A stretch of DNA of 64,000 nt from Chitinophagales bacterium (GCA_030832185.1 JAURJQ010000010.1:74896-138895); one strand, 5' to 3'; shown: positions 27,672-38,415, counted from the stretch's first letter. The notes: generated by a model not told the origin, from the sequence alone. Numbers and translations: made by a program.

Positions 27672-29537
27672 TCATAAAACCTCTTCCTCCACCTCATCTA
27701 TTTCGTAGATCAGATTGTCTAAAATAAAGCGTTGTCTTTCTTTATCATTTCCACCCATATAGTATTTGAGCAATTCTTGTATTTTGATTTTATCATCTAG
27801 TATGATAGGAAGTAGGCGCATGTCTTTTCCTATGAATAAGGCGAACTCATCAGGCGATATTTCGCCTAATCCTTTAAATCGAGTGATTTCAGGCTTAGCT
27901 CCGAGTTTTTTCATTGCATCTTTTTTCTCCTGCTGTGAATAGCAATAAATAGTTTCCTTTTTATTACGCACTCTAAAAATAGGTGTTTCCAATACCTTCA
28001 CATGCCCGTTGATGACAAGTTCTGGAAAGAATTGTAAAAAGAATGTGAGAAGTAATAAACGAATATGCATACCATCATGGTCTGCATCGGTAGCTATAAT
28101 TACATTATTGTAGCGCAGATTTTCTATTCCTTCTTCTATATCCAGTGCATGCTGCAGTAGATTGAGTTCCTCGTTTTCATAGACAATTTTTTTCTTCATA
28201 CCAAAGCAGTTCTGGGGCTTTCCTTTGAGTGAAAAGACCGCCTGTGTTTCGGCATTTCTAGATTTGGTCATGGAGCCCGATGCGGAATCCCCTTCTGTAA
28301 TGAAAATTGTTGTCTCTTTATTTTGAGCATATTTTTCATCCGTATAATGGTAGCGGCTATCTCGAAGCTTTTTGTTATGGATATTGGCTTTTTTAGCGCG
28401 CTCTTTGGCTATTTTTCGTACCCCTTCCATGTCTTTTCGTTCGCGCTCGCTATTTTGTATTTTCTTTAGCAGTGCCTCTGCTACCAGCGGATTTTTATGA
28501 AGATAATTGTCTAAATTTTGCTTCATAAAGTCAGCTACAAATGCCTTCATAGAGCGTCCATCTCCTTCTAGAGACACCGTTCCTAATTTGGTTTTAGTCT
28601 GTGACTCAAACATTGGCTCTTGAATACGAACGCAGATCGCCCCTACAATGGACATCCTTATATCTGATGCGTCAAAGTCTTTTTTATAAAAATCGCGAAT
28701 CGTTTTGACGATAGCCTCCTTAAATGCACCTAGGTGCGTGCCGCCTTGGGTGGTAAACTGTCCGTTGACAAAGGTATAATACTCTTCACCGTATTTAGAC
28801 GAATGGGTAAAGGCCATTTCTATTTCATCGTTTTTCAGATGGATAATAGGATACTGCTGTGACTCTATGTCTATTTTTTTATTGATTAAATCCTTCAACC
28901 CTTCTTTGGAGCTATACTCTTGTCCATTAAGAATAATTTTTAGACCTGAATTGAGGTAGGCATAGTTCCACAGTTGCTCCTGCACATAATCAGGGATAAA
29001 TCTATAATTGTGAAAAATGGCGTTATCTGGTCTAAACCATATTGTAGTGCCATTGCCATCTTTAGAGGATTGAATTTTAGTCTCGTGTTTAATTTTCCCA
29101 CATGCAAATTCAGCTATTTTTTCCTTGCCTTCTCGCACAGATTTTACTTTGAAATAGGAAGAAAGGGCATTGACTGCCTTCGATCCTACACCATTCATCC
29201 CTACTGATTTTTTGAAGGCTTTGGAATCAAATTTACCGGAGGTATTCATTTTTGAAATGGAGTCTACAACCTTTTCGAGGGGTATGCCTCGTCCAAAGTC
29301 TTGTATCATCACTTCGGCACTGTCGAGTTCTATCACAACTTTCTTGCCATGTCCCATGATGTATTCGTCTACAGCATTGTCCATGATCTCTTTGAGAAGA
29401 ATATAGATGCCATCATCTTGTGAAGTGCCATCGCCTGTTTTACCTATATACATGCCGGGTCTCAGCCGCATATGCTCTAGCCAGTCGAGAGTCTTTATGT
29501 CGTCTTTTGAATATTCTAATTCTAAATCGCTGCTCAT
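27672..29537 (-). CDS. parE: DNA topoisomerase IV subunit B
   Basis: [81 protein letters not shown]. Confidence 0.94.
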   Translation of the reverse strand: MSSDLELEYSKDDIKTLDWLEHMRLRPGMYIGKTGDGTSQDDGIYILLKEIMDNAVDEYIMGHGKKVVIELDSAEVMIQDFGRGIPLEKVVDSISKMNTSGKFDSKAFKKSVGMNGVGSKAVNALSSYFKVKSVREGKEKIAEFACGKIKHETKIQSSKDGNGTTIWFRPDNAIFHNYRFIPDYVQEQLWNYAYLNSGLKIILNGQEYSSKEGLKDLINKKIDIESQQYPIIHLKNDEIEMAFTHSSKYGEEYYTFVNGQFTTQGGTHLGAFKEAIVKTIRDFYKKDFDASDIRMSIVGAICVRIQEPMFESQTKTKLGTVSLEGDGRSMKAFVADFMKQNLDNYLHKNPLVAEALLKKIQNSERERKDMEGVRKIAKERAKKANIHNKKLRDSRYHYTDEKYAQNKETTIFITEGDSASGSMTKSRNAETQAVFSLKGKPQNCFGMKKKIVYENEELNLLQHALDIEEGIENLRYNNVIIATDADHDGMHIRLLLLTFFLQFFPELVINGHVKVLETPIFRVRNKKETIYCYSQQEKKDAMKKLGAKPEITRFKGLGEISPDEFALFIGKDMRLLPIILDDKIKIQELLKYYMGGNDKERQRFILDNLIYEIDEVEEEVL

Positions 29538-29654
29538 TTTTATTTCTAAATTACTTCAAGCAAATTTGAAGGAAAAAAAATGAATAGTCCTTCCCAAGTA
29601 TTAACATACTATTTTATACAATAAGGTGAAATAAGGCATATTGGACAAAATGAG

Positions 29655-29686
29655 TTGCTAAATTGCTGATTTATCTTGTATTTTTG
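29655..29686 (+). promoter_or_regulatory. Candidate promoter TTG-N21-TATTTTTG
   Basis: -33 TTG (29655-57) and -7 TAnnTTTG (29679-86), 8 nt upstream of ATG 29695. Confidence 0.4.
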
Positions 29687-29694
29687 TTCAGATT

Positions 29695-32460
29695 ATGATA
29701 ATTCGTTTCGTACTAATTACCTTTTTAGTTTGGAAAATTGGAGAAATTCAATCCCAGAATAACTGCGAAAATCACATACAGGTGTGTGGGAATCAATCTA
29801 TTAGCTTAAACGTGTCAGGAGGGGGTAGTCAAGAAATTAGCAATAGTAGTTGGTGTTTTTTTCAAGAGAATAATTCCTTATGGCTCAGATTTACCATACT
29901 TACAGGGGGTACATTAGGTTTTAATTTAATTCCATCTAGTACGAGTATTGTAGAAGATTATGATTTCATGGTCTTTGGTCCAAATGTGACCTGCACTGCT
30001 AAAGGGTCACCTATACGTTGCAGTTCCACCAATCCCCAAGCATCTGGGTCTGCAAATAATCACACAGGAATGAGAGCTTCTAGTACAGATGTATCAGAGG
30101 GACCGGGAAATTTAGGAGATAATTGGGTGAATTGGTTAAACGTTTCAGCTGGAGAAAGCTATTTTTTACTAATAGATAGACCCTTGGGCAATTCGGCCTT
30201 TACTCTAAACTGGACAGGATCAGCAGTTTTGAAAAAAACAAATGCTGGTCCAGATATAAGTCTATGCATAGGAAAAACAGCGACTATGGCTGCCACAGAG
30301 ACAGGTAACTGGGTGCAGCATTCAACCAATCCGGCTTCGGCCACATTTTCATCCCTAACCAACCCTAATGCGACTGTTTCGGGATTGAACACAGTAGGTA
30401 TTTATCGATTTACTTGGAGTTCGCTGGGTTGTGCGGATACTATGCAGATTATGGTGAATAATACATCTAATTCCAGTGAGAATAAATCTATCTGTCAGGG
30501 ACAGAGTTATCGGGGACATTCTTCAACGGGTGTTTATTCGGATACTTTGAAAAATAAGGCAGGTTGCGATAGTATCATTACCTTGACTTTGACTGTGAAA
30601 AATCATCGCTCGTCTACTATAAATAAATCAATCTGTCAAGGAGAAAACTTTTTAGGATATACTACCAGCGGTACTTATGTCGATAAATTAGTAAGTGCGA
30701 ATGGATGCGATAGTTTGAGAACTTTAAACTTATTAGTGAATCCTGCACATGCTCCTACAATAAATAAGAGTATTTGTGATGGCGAGAGTTTTATGGGAAA
30801 ATCTTCAACAGGTACCTACACTTTTAATTATAAGAATAGCTATGGCTGTGATAGTATCATTACATTAAATCTTAAAGTAAATAATTATTCCAATGTCATC
30901 ATCAATACGGCTATTTGTCAAGGGCAATCGTATAACGGTAAGACTGCAGCTGGAACTTATAAGGATAGCTTCAAGAGTATAGAGGGTTGTGATAGTATTC
31001 GTACTTTAAATTTAACCGTAAATCAGCATAGTCTAAGTACTATTTATGATACTATATGTCAAGGTCAAACTTCAGGTGGACATAGCACGACAGGCACTTT
31101 CTTAGATATACTAAGGAATTCAAAAAACTGCGATAGCACTCGTACCCTGCATCTCGTGGTGAAGCCTAATTCATTTTTTACGGTTAATAAAAAAATCTGT
31201 GAGGGGCAATCATTTCTCGGCAGATCGGTTTCGGGAAGTTATTCTGATAAATTTCTAAGTGCCAATGGTTGTGATAGCGCACGAACGCTTCTTCTATGGG
31301 TTTCAAAAAAGCAAACCATCTCTATATCTAAGAAAATCTGTGAGGGGGAAAGCTTTATGGGCAGAAATCAGACGGGTTTTTACATTGATACCCTCAGAAA
31401 TGATATTGGTTGCGATAGCATCATTACCCTTTTGAATCTTAATGTGATATCTAAAGATTCTTTCCTCCAGAAAACAATCTGTGAAGGGGAGAACTTTCTA
31501 GGCTATGATTCTACAGGAATTTATTTCGATAATATTGTAGACGAAAATGGTTGTCCTCGATTGAGAAGACTCGACTTAACAGAAAATCCTATTACCTTTG
31601 GTAGTGAGATTAAAATTATCTGCTTCGGGGATTCTTATAAAGGAAAAGCTAGGACGGGGAAATACTCGATAAAGTACAAGAATGTCAAAGGTTGTGATAG
31701 CTTCTTTAGTTTGGATTTGACGGTAAAGCCAGATTTTTTAGCTAAAACACTTCGCGATACAAATACCTGCACTGGAAATCCGATAGTCCTCAATGTCAAG
31801 GGCGGTTATAAGGCTTATGCATGGAGTGATGGAGTGATGGATTCTATTCGCAGTGTTTTGAACTCTGGAAAATACACAGTTACAGTCACTAACATTGATG
31901 ATTGCTTATCAACCGATGATGCCAAAGTGTTTTTTTATCCTGTCCCTGAAGTTGAGATAGGTGAAGACACTATTATTTACGATGGAGAAGTGCTGAGATT
32001 TGAACCTAAAATTTCAGGAAGAATTAATTATAATGGACTTCGCTGGACTCCAAATGATTTGTTTAAATGCGACTCCTGTCTTAAGCAATGGTTAGAAACT
32101 TCAGTGAATACCTTTGTCAAACTTGCATATAGGGATGAATATACTTGCTATAATCAAGATTCCATCAATATAAAAGTATTGCCTGTGCAGAATGTAGGTT
32201 TTCCTACAGCATTTTCGCCCAATGGCGATGGGCTAAATGATTATTTCGAATTGAATGGAGGCCCAGTTCGCACTCTGAATTTATCTATCTATAATCGATG
32301 GGGAGAAAAAGTTTATGATTATGCAGGTAAGACACCAATGTGGGATGGAAAATTTAAGGGAGAACAAGCTCCCACAGGAGTTTACACCTACTTCGTCCGC
32401 TTTAATTTATACAAAGGCGGCATTCAAGAAAAAATGGGAACCCTTACTATTATCCGTTAG
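29695..32460 (+). CDS. T9SS type B sorting domain-containing surface protein with nine tandem Cys-containing repeats
   Basis: N-terminal CENHIQVCGNQ...DYDFMVFGP; repeats ICxGxSxxGxSxxGxYxDxLxxxxGCDSxxTLxLxV; C-terminal FPTAFSPNGDGLNDYFELNGGPVRTLNLSIYNRWGEKVYDYAGKTPMWDGKFKGEQAPTGVYTYFV (CHU_C). Confidence 0.92.
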   Translation: MIIRFVLITFLVWKIGEIQSQNNCENHIQVCGNQSISLNVSGGGSQEISNSSWCFFQENNSLWLRFTILTGGTLGFNLIPSSTSIVEDYDFMVFGPNVTCTAKGSPIRCSSTNPQASGSANNHTGMRASSTDVSEGPGNLGDNWVNWLNVSAGESYFLLIDRPLGNSAFTLNWTGSAVLKKTNAGPDISLCIGKTATMAATETGNWVQHSTNPASATFSSLTNPNATVSGLNTVGIYRFTWSSLGCADTMQIMVNNTSNSSENKSICQGQSYRGHSSTGVYSDTLKNKAGCDSIITLTLTVKNHRSSTINKSICQGENFLGYTTSGTYVDKLVSANGCDSLRTLNLLVNPAHAPTINKSICDGESFMGKSSTGTYTFNYKNSYGCDSIITLNLKVNNYSNVIINTAICQGQSYNGKTAAGTYKDSFKSIEGCDSIRTLNLTVNQHSLSTIYDTICQGQTSGGHSTTGTFLDILRNSKNCDSTRTLHLVVKPNSFFTVNKKICEGQSFLGRSVSGSYSDKFLSANGCDSARTLLLWVSKKQTISISKKICEGESFMGRNQTGFYIDTLRNDIGCDSIITLLNLNVISKDSFLQKTICEGENFLGYDSTGIYFDNIVDENGCPRLRRLDLTENPITFGSEIKIICFGDSYKGKARTGKYSIKYKNVKGCDSFFSLDLTVKPDFLAKTLRDTNTCTGNPIVLNVKGGYKAYAWSDGVMDSIRSVLNSGKYTVTVTNIDDCLSTDDAKVFFYPVPEVEIGEDTIIYDGEVLRFEPKISGRINYNGLRWTPNDLFKCDSCLKQWLETSVNTFVKLAYRDEYTCYNQDSINIKVLPVQNVGFPTAFSPNGDGLNDYFELNGGPVRTLNLSIYNRWGEKVYDYAGKTPMWDGKFKGEQAPTGVYTYFVRFNLYKGGIQEKMGTLTIIR
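30481..31752 (+). repeat. Nine in-frame tandem repeats of ~141 bp (47 aa)
   Basis: Successive units start at NKSICQGQSY, NKSICQGENF, NKSICDGESF, NTAICQGQSY, YDTICQGQTS, NKKICEGQSF, SKKICEGESF, QKTICEGENF, IKIICFGDSY. Confidence 0.92.
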
Positions 32461-32569
32461 ATTTCTAATGTCATTTTGACTTTATTTAATCTTTCACAAC
32501 TAGCCATTTCGTCTTCTAATTGTCTTAAAGTCATAGATTTATTTTCACTTTGTTAAAACTAATGACAGC

Positions 32570-32601
32570 TTGTCTATTCTTTTGTTAAAGTATTAGATTT
32601 G
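32570..32601 (+). promoter_or_regulatory. Candidate clpB promoter (TTG-N21-TAGATTTG)
   Basis: -33 TTG at 32570-72, -7 TAnnTTTG at 32594-601; about 90 nt leader to ATG 32695. Confidence 0.35.
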
Positions 32602-32694
32602 AATATTTAATATTAAAAGAGTTGAGTTCTAACTATATGATGCTGTATATTAACATTTGTCATTATTTAAAATTCAAAATTTAAAATTAATAAA

Positions 32695-35292
32695 ATGGAC
32701 ATAAAGAAATTAACTATCAAATCTCAAGAGCTCGTTCAAAAAGCACAGAACAAAGCTATAGAACACTCACACCAGGCCATAGAAACTCAGCATATCGCTG
32801 CTGCTATTATAGAAGATGAGGAGAATCTAGTGCCGCAAATCATAAAGAAGTTAGGAATTCAGACGAGTCCTATTTTGAATAAACTAGAAGAATCATTTTC
32901 TAAAATACCTAAAGTTTCTGGCACAGAGACAGGACAATATCTCAGTCGCACAGCGCAGACCGCTATGGTTAAAGCAGAATCATTAATAAAGGAATTCGGC
33001 GATAGCTATGTGAGTCCAGAATTAATTTTTCTATCCCTGTTAATGCAGAATGATGATACGGCAAAGCTGTTAAAAGAATATGGGCTCAAGGAGTCTGAGG
33101 TGCGCAAAGCGATGAAAGAACTTCGCGGTAGTCAGAAAGTAGACTCAAATACGACGGAAATGACTTATGATGCCTTAGGGAAGTATGCTATCAATCTAAA
33201 CGAACAAGCGGAGAAGGGCAAATTAGATCCCGTGATTGGTCGCGATGAAGAAATAAGAAGAGTACTGCACATTTTATCTCGCAAGACAAAAAATAATCCT
33301 ATGCTGATAGGAGAACCAGGTGTTGGTAAGACGGCCATAGCTGAAGGTATAGCTAAACGAATCGTTAATGGCGATGTGCCTGAAAATTTACTAGATTTAA
33401 AAGTATTCGCATTGGATATGGGATTACTAATAGCTGGGGCTAAATACAAAGGTGAGTTTGAAGAGCGTCTGAAAGCCGTCATCAAAGAAGTGGTTGATAG
33501 CGAAGGCAAAATTGTATTATTTATTGATGAAATACATACGCTCATAGGTGCTGGAAAATCTGATGGTGCTATGGATGCTGCAAATATTCTAAAACCATCG
33601 CTAGCTCGAGGAGAGTTGCGAGCGATCGGGGCGACTACTCTTGACGAGTATCAAAAATATTTTGAAAAAGATAAGGCGATGGAAAGAAGATTTCAGAAAG
33701 TTTTGATCGATGAGCCCGATGAAGAAGCTGCCATTTCTATTCTTAGAGGTCTAAAAGAGCGCTATGAAAGATATCACAATGTAGAAATAAAAGATGAGGC
33801 CATCATTTCTGCTGTCACTCTTTCCCAGAGATATATAACGGATAGATTTCTTCCAGATAAAGCTATTGACCTGATAGATGAAGCTGCGGCTAAAATGCGG
33901 CTAGAAATAAATTCTGTTCCAGAAGCTCTGGATGAATTGAATAGAAAAATAATGCAACTAGAAATAGAGCGTGAGGCTATTCGAAGAGAGAAAGATGAAG
34001 TGAAACTAAAAAATATTGAAGAGCAATTGTCGAAGTGGAGCATCGAGCGCAATGAGTTCAAAGCAAAATGGGACAAGGAGAAATCAATAGTAGATAAAGT
34101 ACAAGATGCGAGATCGAATTTAGAATCCTTAAAACTGGAGGCAGAACAGGCGGAGAGAGCTGGAAACTATGCACGAGTAGCAGAGATTCGCTATGGGATG
34201 ATGGCTTCGACACAGGCAGAAATTGAGGCTTGTGAAAAAGAGCTTAAATCCATTGAAGGAGGAGAAAAATTGATGAAAGAATTTGTGACTTCAGAAGATA
34301 TCGCCGAGATAGTGAGCAAATGGACGGGTGTACCAGTGCAGTCTATGTTACAATCGGAGAAAACGAAACTACTTCACCTCGATGCAGAGTTGAGAAAACG
34401 AGTGGTAGGTCAGGAAGAGGCCATAGAAGCTGTCTCCAATGCTATATTGCGGAGTCGTGCAGGTCTTCAGAATCCAAATAGACCCATCGGTTCATTTCTA
34501 TTTTTAGGTAGCACTGGAGTAGGTAAGACGGAGTTGGCGAAGGCATTAGCAGAATATCTTTTCAATGATGAAAATGCATATATCCGTATCGATATGAGTG
34601 AATATTCAGAGAAGCATAGCGTGAGTCGATTGGTGGGAGCCCCTCCGGGCTATGTTGGCTATGAAGAAAGTGGACAGCTAACCGAGGCGGTTAGACGCAG
34701 ACCCTATTCTGTAGTTCTTTTAGATGAGATCGAAAAGGCGCATCCTGATACCTTCAATATCTTGCTTCAAATGCTAGATGACGGTAGATTGACGGATAAT
34801 AAAGGTAGATTAATCAATTTCAAGAACACGATCATTATCATGACATCCAATATGGGTTCGGATATAATTCTCAATGGATTTGACGATGTAGAAGATGAAA
34901 ATGTAGCGAATGTAGCTCCTGTAGTCAAGCAAAAACTCGTGGCACACCTCAAGACTATAATAAAACCAGAGTTTATCAACCGTATAGATGATATCGTCCT
35001 CTTCCTTCCATTGAGAAAATCGGTGATCAAAGCAATTGTATCTATTCAGCTAAAGCAAATAGAAGAGCTTCTAGTACATCAAGACTTGAAATTGGAAATA
35101 TTGCCTGACGCTATCGAATACTTAACCGAGCATGGCTATGACCCAGAACTGGGAGCGAGACCGCTAAAAAGACTTATTCAGCGAGATATAGTCAATCTAA
35201 TCTCCAAGAAAATAATAGCAGGTGAGTTTACGAAAGGCATGACTATTTATATCGATGCGGTCGATGATATTTTAGTTGCCTACACCAAATAG
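32695..35292 (+). CDS. clpB: ATP-dependent chaperone ClpB
   Basis: GEPGVGKTAIAEGIAKRIVNGDVPE; FIDEIHTLIGAGKSDGAMDAANILKP; middle coiled-coil domain; GSTGVGKTELAKALAEYLF; VGAPPGYVGYEESGQLTEAVRRRPYSVVLLDEIEKAHPD. Confidence 0.97.
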   Translation: MDIKKLTIKSQELVQKAQNKAIEHSHQAIETQHIAAAIIEDEENLVPQIIKKLGIQTSPILNKLEESFSKIPKVSGTETGQYLSRTAQTAMVKAESLIKEFGDSYVSPELIFLSLLMQNDDTAKLLKEYGLKESEVRKAMKELRGSQKVDSNTTEMTYDALGKYAINLNEQAEKGKLDPVIGRDEEIRRVLHILSRKTKNNPMLIGEPGVGKTAIAEGIAKRIVNGDVPENLLDLKVFALDMGLLIAGAKYKGEFEERLKAVIKEVVDSEGKIVLFIDEIHTLIGAGKSDGAMDAANILKPSLARGELRAIGATTLDEYQKYFEKDKAMERRFQKVLIDEPDEEAAISILRGLKERYERYHNVEIKDEAIISAVTLSQRYITDRFLPDKAIDLIDEAAAKMRLEINSVPEALDELNRKIMQLEIEREAIRREKDEVKLKNIEEQLSKWSIERNEFKAKWDKEKSIVDKVQDARSNLESLKLEAEQAERAGNYARVAEIRYGMMASTQAEIEACEKELKSIEGGEKLMKEFVTSEDIAEIVSKWTGVPVQSMLQSEKTKLLHLDAELRKRVVGQEEAIEAVSNAILRSRAGLQNPNRPIGSFLFLGSTGVGKTELAKALAEYLFNDENAYIRIDMSEYSEKHSVSRLVGAPPGYVGYEESGQLTEAVRRRPYSVVLLDEIEKAHPDTFNILLQMLDDGRLTDNKGRLINFKNTIIIMTSNMGSDIILNGFDDVEDENVANVAPVVKQKLVAHLKTIIKPEFINRIDDIVLFLPLRKSVIKAIVSIQLKQIEELLVHQDLKLEILPDAIEYLTEHGYDPELGARPLKRLIQRDIVNLISKKIIAGEFTKGMTIYIDAVDDILVAYTK

Positions 35293-35317
35293 GAACATTT
35301 GGACGTATAGATATCTA

Positions 35318-35359
35318 AAAAAAAATAGCCTGTGGTTTTAAATCACAGGCTATTTTTTT
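35318..35359. terminator. Bidirectional Rho-independent terminator between clpB and tonB
   Basis: AAAAAAAATAGCCTGTG-gttttaaat-CACAGGCTATTTTTTT between convergent genes. Confidence 0.9.
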
Positions 35360-35376
35360 ATCTACTTAAATTATTA

Positions 35377-36186
35377 TTACTCTATTTTGAAGTTCACTGG
35401 AACGTCAAAATAAACTGGCACTGGTTGCCCACCTTGTTTACCTGGTTTCCATTTCGGCATATTTCGAACGACTCTTGAAGCTTCTTCATCGCATCCGCCT
35501 TTGATTCCTTTCGTTACATTCACTTTGCTAATGCTACCATCTGAGTTAACTACAAAGTTAACCATAACTACACCTTCTATTTCATTTTCCAGTGCAAATG
35601 CAGGGTATTTTATATTTCGCTGAAGATAAGCCATAAGAGCATCATCTCCACCAGGAAATTCCGGCATTTGCTCAGCAAAAACTAACGGTTCATCTGATCT
35701 CGGTGCTTCTACTCCAACTCCAGCATCTGTACCAGCATCTAAATCATCTAAATCTTGACCTACTACCGTAGTTGTAGATATTTCGGCTTTAGATTCTTTA
35801 ATTTCATCTACTGTTTTTATTTCCTCATCGGGTGGAGCTACTTCTACGATTTTTGGTGGTACAAACTGTATGGTCGCTTTCACTGGCGGTGGTGGCGGTG
35901 GTGGTGGTGGTGGTGGTGCTGTTTCATCCAATGGGGGAGGAGCTTTTAGTTCCGTCACTTTGCGTATCGGCGTTTCTGAATTGAAAATTACCTTATCCTT
36001 AAGCTTATCATAAACTACATATGCTGCTACAATGCCAAGTACAAGGAATAGAAATATAACCAAAGACTTTTTAAGGTGCTGTGGGTAGCTTTTTCTTAGG
36101 TCATAGGCACCATAGGATTTATTTTTTCCTCTGAAGAGAAGGTCATCCAATGAACCTTTCATGGCGATTACTTGATCTAAATTCAT
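35377..36186 (-). CDS. Energy transducer TonB
   Basis: GKNKSYGAYDLRKSYPQHLKKSL; proline run PPPPPPPPPPP; C-terminal AYLQRNIKYPAFALENEIEGVVMVNFVVNSDGSISKVNV. Confidence 0.93.
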   Translation of the reverse strand: MNLDQVIAMKGSLDDLLFRGKNKSYGAYDLRKSYPQHLKKSLVIFLFLVLGIVAAYVVYDKLKDKVIFNSETPIRKVTELKAPPPLDETAPPPPPPPPPPPVKATIQFVPPKIVEVAPPDEEIKTVDEIKESKAEISTTTVVGQDLDDLDAGTDAGVGVEAPRSDEPLVFAEQMPEFPGGDDALMAYLQRNIKYPAFALENEIEGVVMVNFVVNSDGSISKVNVTKGIKGGCDEEASRVVRNMPKWKPGKQGGQPVPVYFDVPVNFKIE

Positions 36187-36200
36187 GTCTAATTTCTTAA

Positions 36201-36788
36201 TTATTTTTGAACCACTTTTTTCATTGAATTATCTACTAAGGTCTTCTCTGGTTCCGAAATAGGAAGGATAGCATAAAACTTAATATCAGCTATGTGCATT
36301 TCATCCAGCACGTCAACCATATTCCCATAAACAGAAGAATCTACCGCTTTGATAAGAACCATTGTTTTGTTATTCTTCTTAGAATCAATTCCAAGTCCAT
36401 TTGGCAAAGCAGCTACCGCTTTCTTCTTATCTAAAATGACTTTTCGTATTCCACTTTCTTTATCAAATGTAGTTGATTTAATTCCATTAGGGTCAGCCGC
36501 AGCTTTCTCTGGAGATCCGAAGTAGTATAATACCACATTTTTCGGCGCAAGTAAAACTGTCATAACTACATCATCATCTACTGGTGGTGGATCTACTGGA
36601 ATATTTTCCGTATCAGGCAGTGCTATTTCCATAGCTTTTGGTTTGGATAGGGAAGTAGTAAGCATGAAGAAAGTAATGAGTAGAAATGCTAAGTCTACCA
36701 TGGGTGTTAAGTCTACACGGGGCGAGGGTTTTTTACTTCTTCCTTTTTTGCCTCCCCCGCCCTGGGGATTTTCTGCTATTTCAGCCAT
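36201..36788 (-). CDS. Biopolymer transporter ExbD/TolR
   Basis: PSPRVDLTPMVDLAFLLITFFMLTTSLSKPKAMEIALPD. Confidence 0.92.
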   Translation of the reverse strand: MAEIAENPQGGGGKKGRSKKPSPRVDLTPMVDLAFLLITFFMLTTSLSKPKAMEIALPDTENIPVDPPPVDDDVVMTVLLAPKNVVLYYFGSPEKAAADPNGIKSTTFDKESGIRKVILDKKKAVAALPNGLGIDSKKNNKTMVLIKAVDSSVYGNMVDVLDEMHIADIKFYAILPISEPEKTLVDNSMKKVVQK

Positions 36789-36836
36789 ATCTTATCTCTT
36801 TTGTTTCAGTTATTACCTACTTAAATATTATAATTT

Positions 36837-37454
36837 TTAATCTCTAGAACCTTGTGATGTCAACAGGCTAAATCGGCTGACACCTTGCTTTTCTAAAGTC
36901 TTCATTACCTGTTTGATAATAGCATAAGGCGCTTTTTTATCACCTTTGACTACCACTACCGCTTTTTGATTGGCCGCTCTCGCATTATATATCCACCACC
37001 TCAGTTCGTTGGCATCGGAATTTTCTACATCCGCAGGTATACCTTTGGTAGTTTCTATCATTTTCTTTTTAGCTTCAGCCTCTGCGGCTAGAAAAGTTGG
37101 AAGTTCCTTGGCGGATACAGGTATGACACCTCCATTGATAAAGTTATTTACCTGATTAGGAGCAGTGATATTCATCTTGAATTGTGTATTAAGATTGTCT
37201 AGCCATCGCTGACGTGCACCATCTACATTATCCATACCCATAAAAATACGTCCAGCTTTATCTACCATTATTGTTATGACATTAACATCTGGCACAGGTA
37301 TTTCTACAATAGAAGATGGCGTCATGACTTCTACAGGCTCCATAGGTTTAGCTTTGGCCGTGAGGATAAAGAAGGTCAGCAGTAGAAAGGACACGTCGCA
37401 CATGGCGGTCATATCTACAAATACTGAGCCTTTTTTTACTTGGATTTTTGGCAT
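36837..37454 (-). CDS. Biopolymer transporter ExbD/TolR (second copy)
   Basis: KKGSVFVDMTAMCDVSFLLLTFFILTAKAKPMEPVEVMTPSS. Confidence 0.92.
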   Translation of the reverse strand: MPKIQVKKGSVFVDMTAMCDVSFLLLTFFILTAKAKPMEPVEVMTPSSIVEIPVPDVNVITIMVDKAGRIFMGMDNVDGARQRWLDNLNTQFKMNITAPNQVNNFINGGVIPVSAKELPTFLAAEAEAKKKMIETTKGIPADVENSDANELRWWIYNARAANQKAVVVVKGDKKAPYAIIKQVMKTLEKQGVSRFSLLTSQGSRD

Positions 37455-37493
37455 CTTGATTTATTTTCTTATTGAAAAATCTAATTTTTGCTT

Positions 37494-38288
37494 TTAGTTT
37501 CTAGAAGCAAAGGTCTGAGAAATTAAGAACTGAGCCTCATCCATTTTATAAGTCATACCATCTATGTTCGAGTTGAAATAGTTGTAAAACAAGATGGCAA
37601 AGAACGAAGTACCGATACCTAATGCGGTATTGATAAGGGCTTCTGAGATACCTACCGCTAACTGAGTCTGGTCAGGAGCTCCAGCAGCACCTAGAGCCGC
37701 GAAGGACTTTATCATACCGATTACCGTTCCAATAAGAGCCGCTAGAGTAGCTATGGTAGCTATGGTAGACAGTATAGACATATTTTTACTCAACATTGGA
37801 ACCTCTAGAGCAGTAGTTTCTTCCATTGATTTTTGAATAGAGAGAACTTTATGCTCTGCATCCAAGTGCGAATTTTTTGACATTTCATCATAAGCATCTA
37901 CTCCAGAAAGTGTTACATTGGCTATAGTTCCTTTTTGAACATCACAAAGTCTTCTGGCTTCCTCTATATCATTACTCTCCAGAGACTGAACGATTTTCTT
38001 TAAGAAGCCGTCTACATCTTTTCCGCCAGCAGCTTTAGCCAGAGATAGCGCTCTTTCTATAGTGAATACGAAAGTAGAAATTAATAGAGTAAAAAGCACT
38101 GGTACCACAAATCCTCCCATGTAAATCATTCCCATATAATTGCCCGGCTTAGCATGTCCATGCTCATCTAGATTACTAGAAGAACCAAAGACGAAGAAGA
38201 ATAGCAATAGGGCTACAGCGAAAATTAGTACGAATACAATAGCATTAGATATTGGTAATACGCTTCCTTGATTTTTTTGTGTACTCAT
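37494..38288 (-). CDS. MotA/TolQ/ExbB proton channel family protein
   Basis: LLSTFVFTIERALSLAKAAGGKDVDGFLKK; ATIATLAALIGTVIGMIKSFAALGAAGAPDQTQLAVGISEALINTALGI. Confidence 0.93.
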   Translation of the reverse strand: MSTQKNQGSVLPISNAIVFVLIFAVALLLFFFVFGSSSNLDEHGHAKPGNYMGMIYMGGFVVPVLFTLLISTFVFTIERALSLAKAAGGKDVDGFLKKIVQSLESNDIEEARRLCDVQKGTIANVTLSGVDAYDEMSKNSHLDAEHKVLSIQKSMEETTALEVPMLSKNMSILSTIATIATLAALIGTVIGMIKSFAALGAAGAPDQTQLAVGISEALINTALGIGTSFFAILFYNYFNSNIDGMTYKMDEAQFLISQTFASRN

Positions 38289-38415
38289 TGTTTTATTAAT
38301 TTAAAAATTTTAATTTGATTTATATTGATAATTTATCTAACACAAAGATATATTTTTTATTTTATCCTCTATAAAAATCTTACTTCTTAACTTAAGGGTA
38401 ATATTTGGCTATTAT

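Noticed and set aside
30481-31752. CRISPR-like regular spacing
   Set aside because: The ~141-bp period is in frame and protein-level conserved, with diverged nucleotides; it is a protein repeat, not a CRISPR array.
33165-35030. Reverse-strand ORFs inside clpB (33165-33545, 33774-34076, 34767-35030)
   Set aside because: Antisense shadows of a highly conserved gene with Ser-rich translations typical of codon-complement artefacts.
35755-35949. Trp-rich ORF (RWRWWRWWWWWWCC)
   Set aside because: Antisense reading of the TonB poly-proline (GGT/GGC)n tract.
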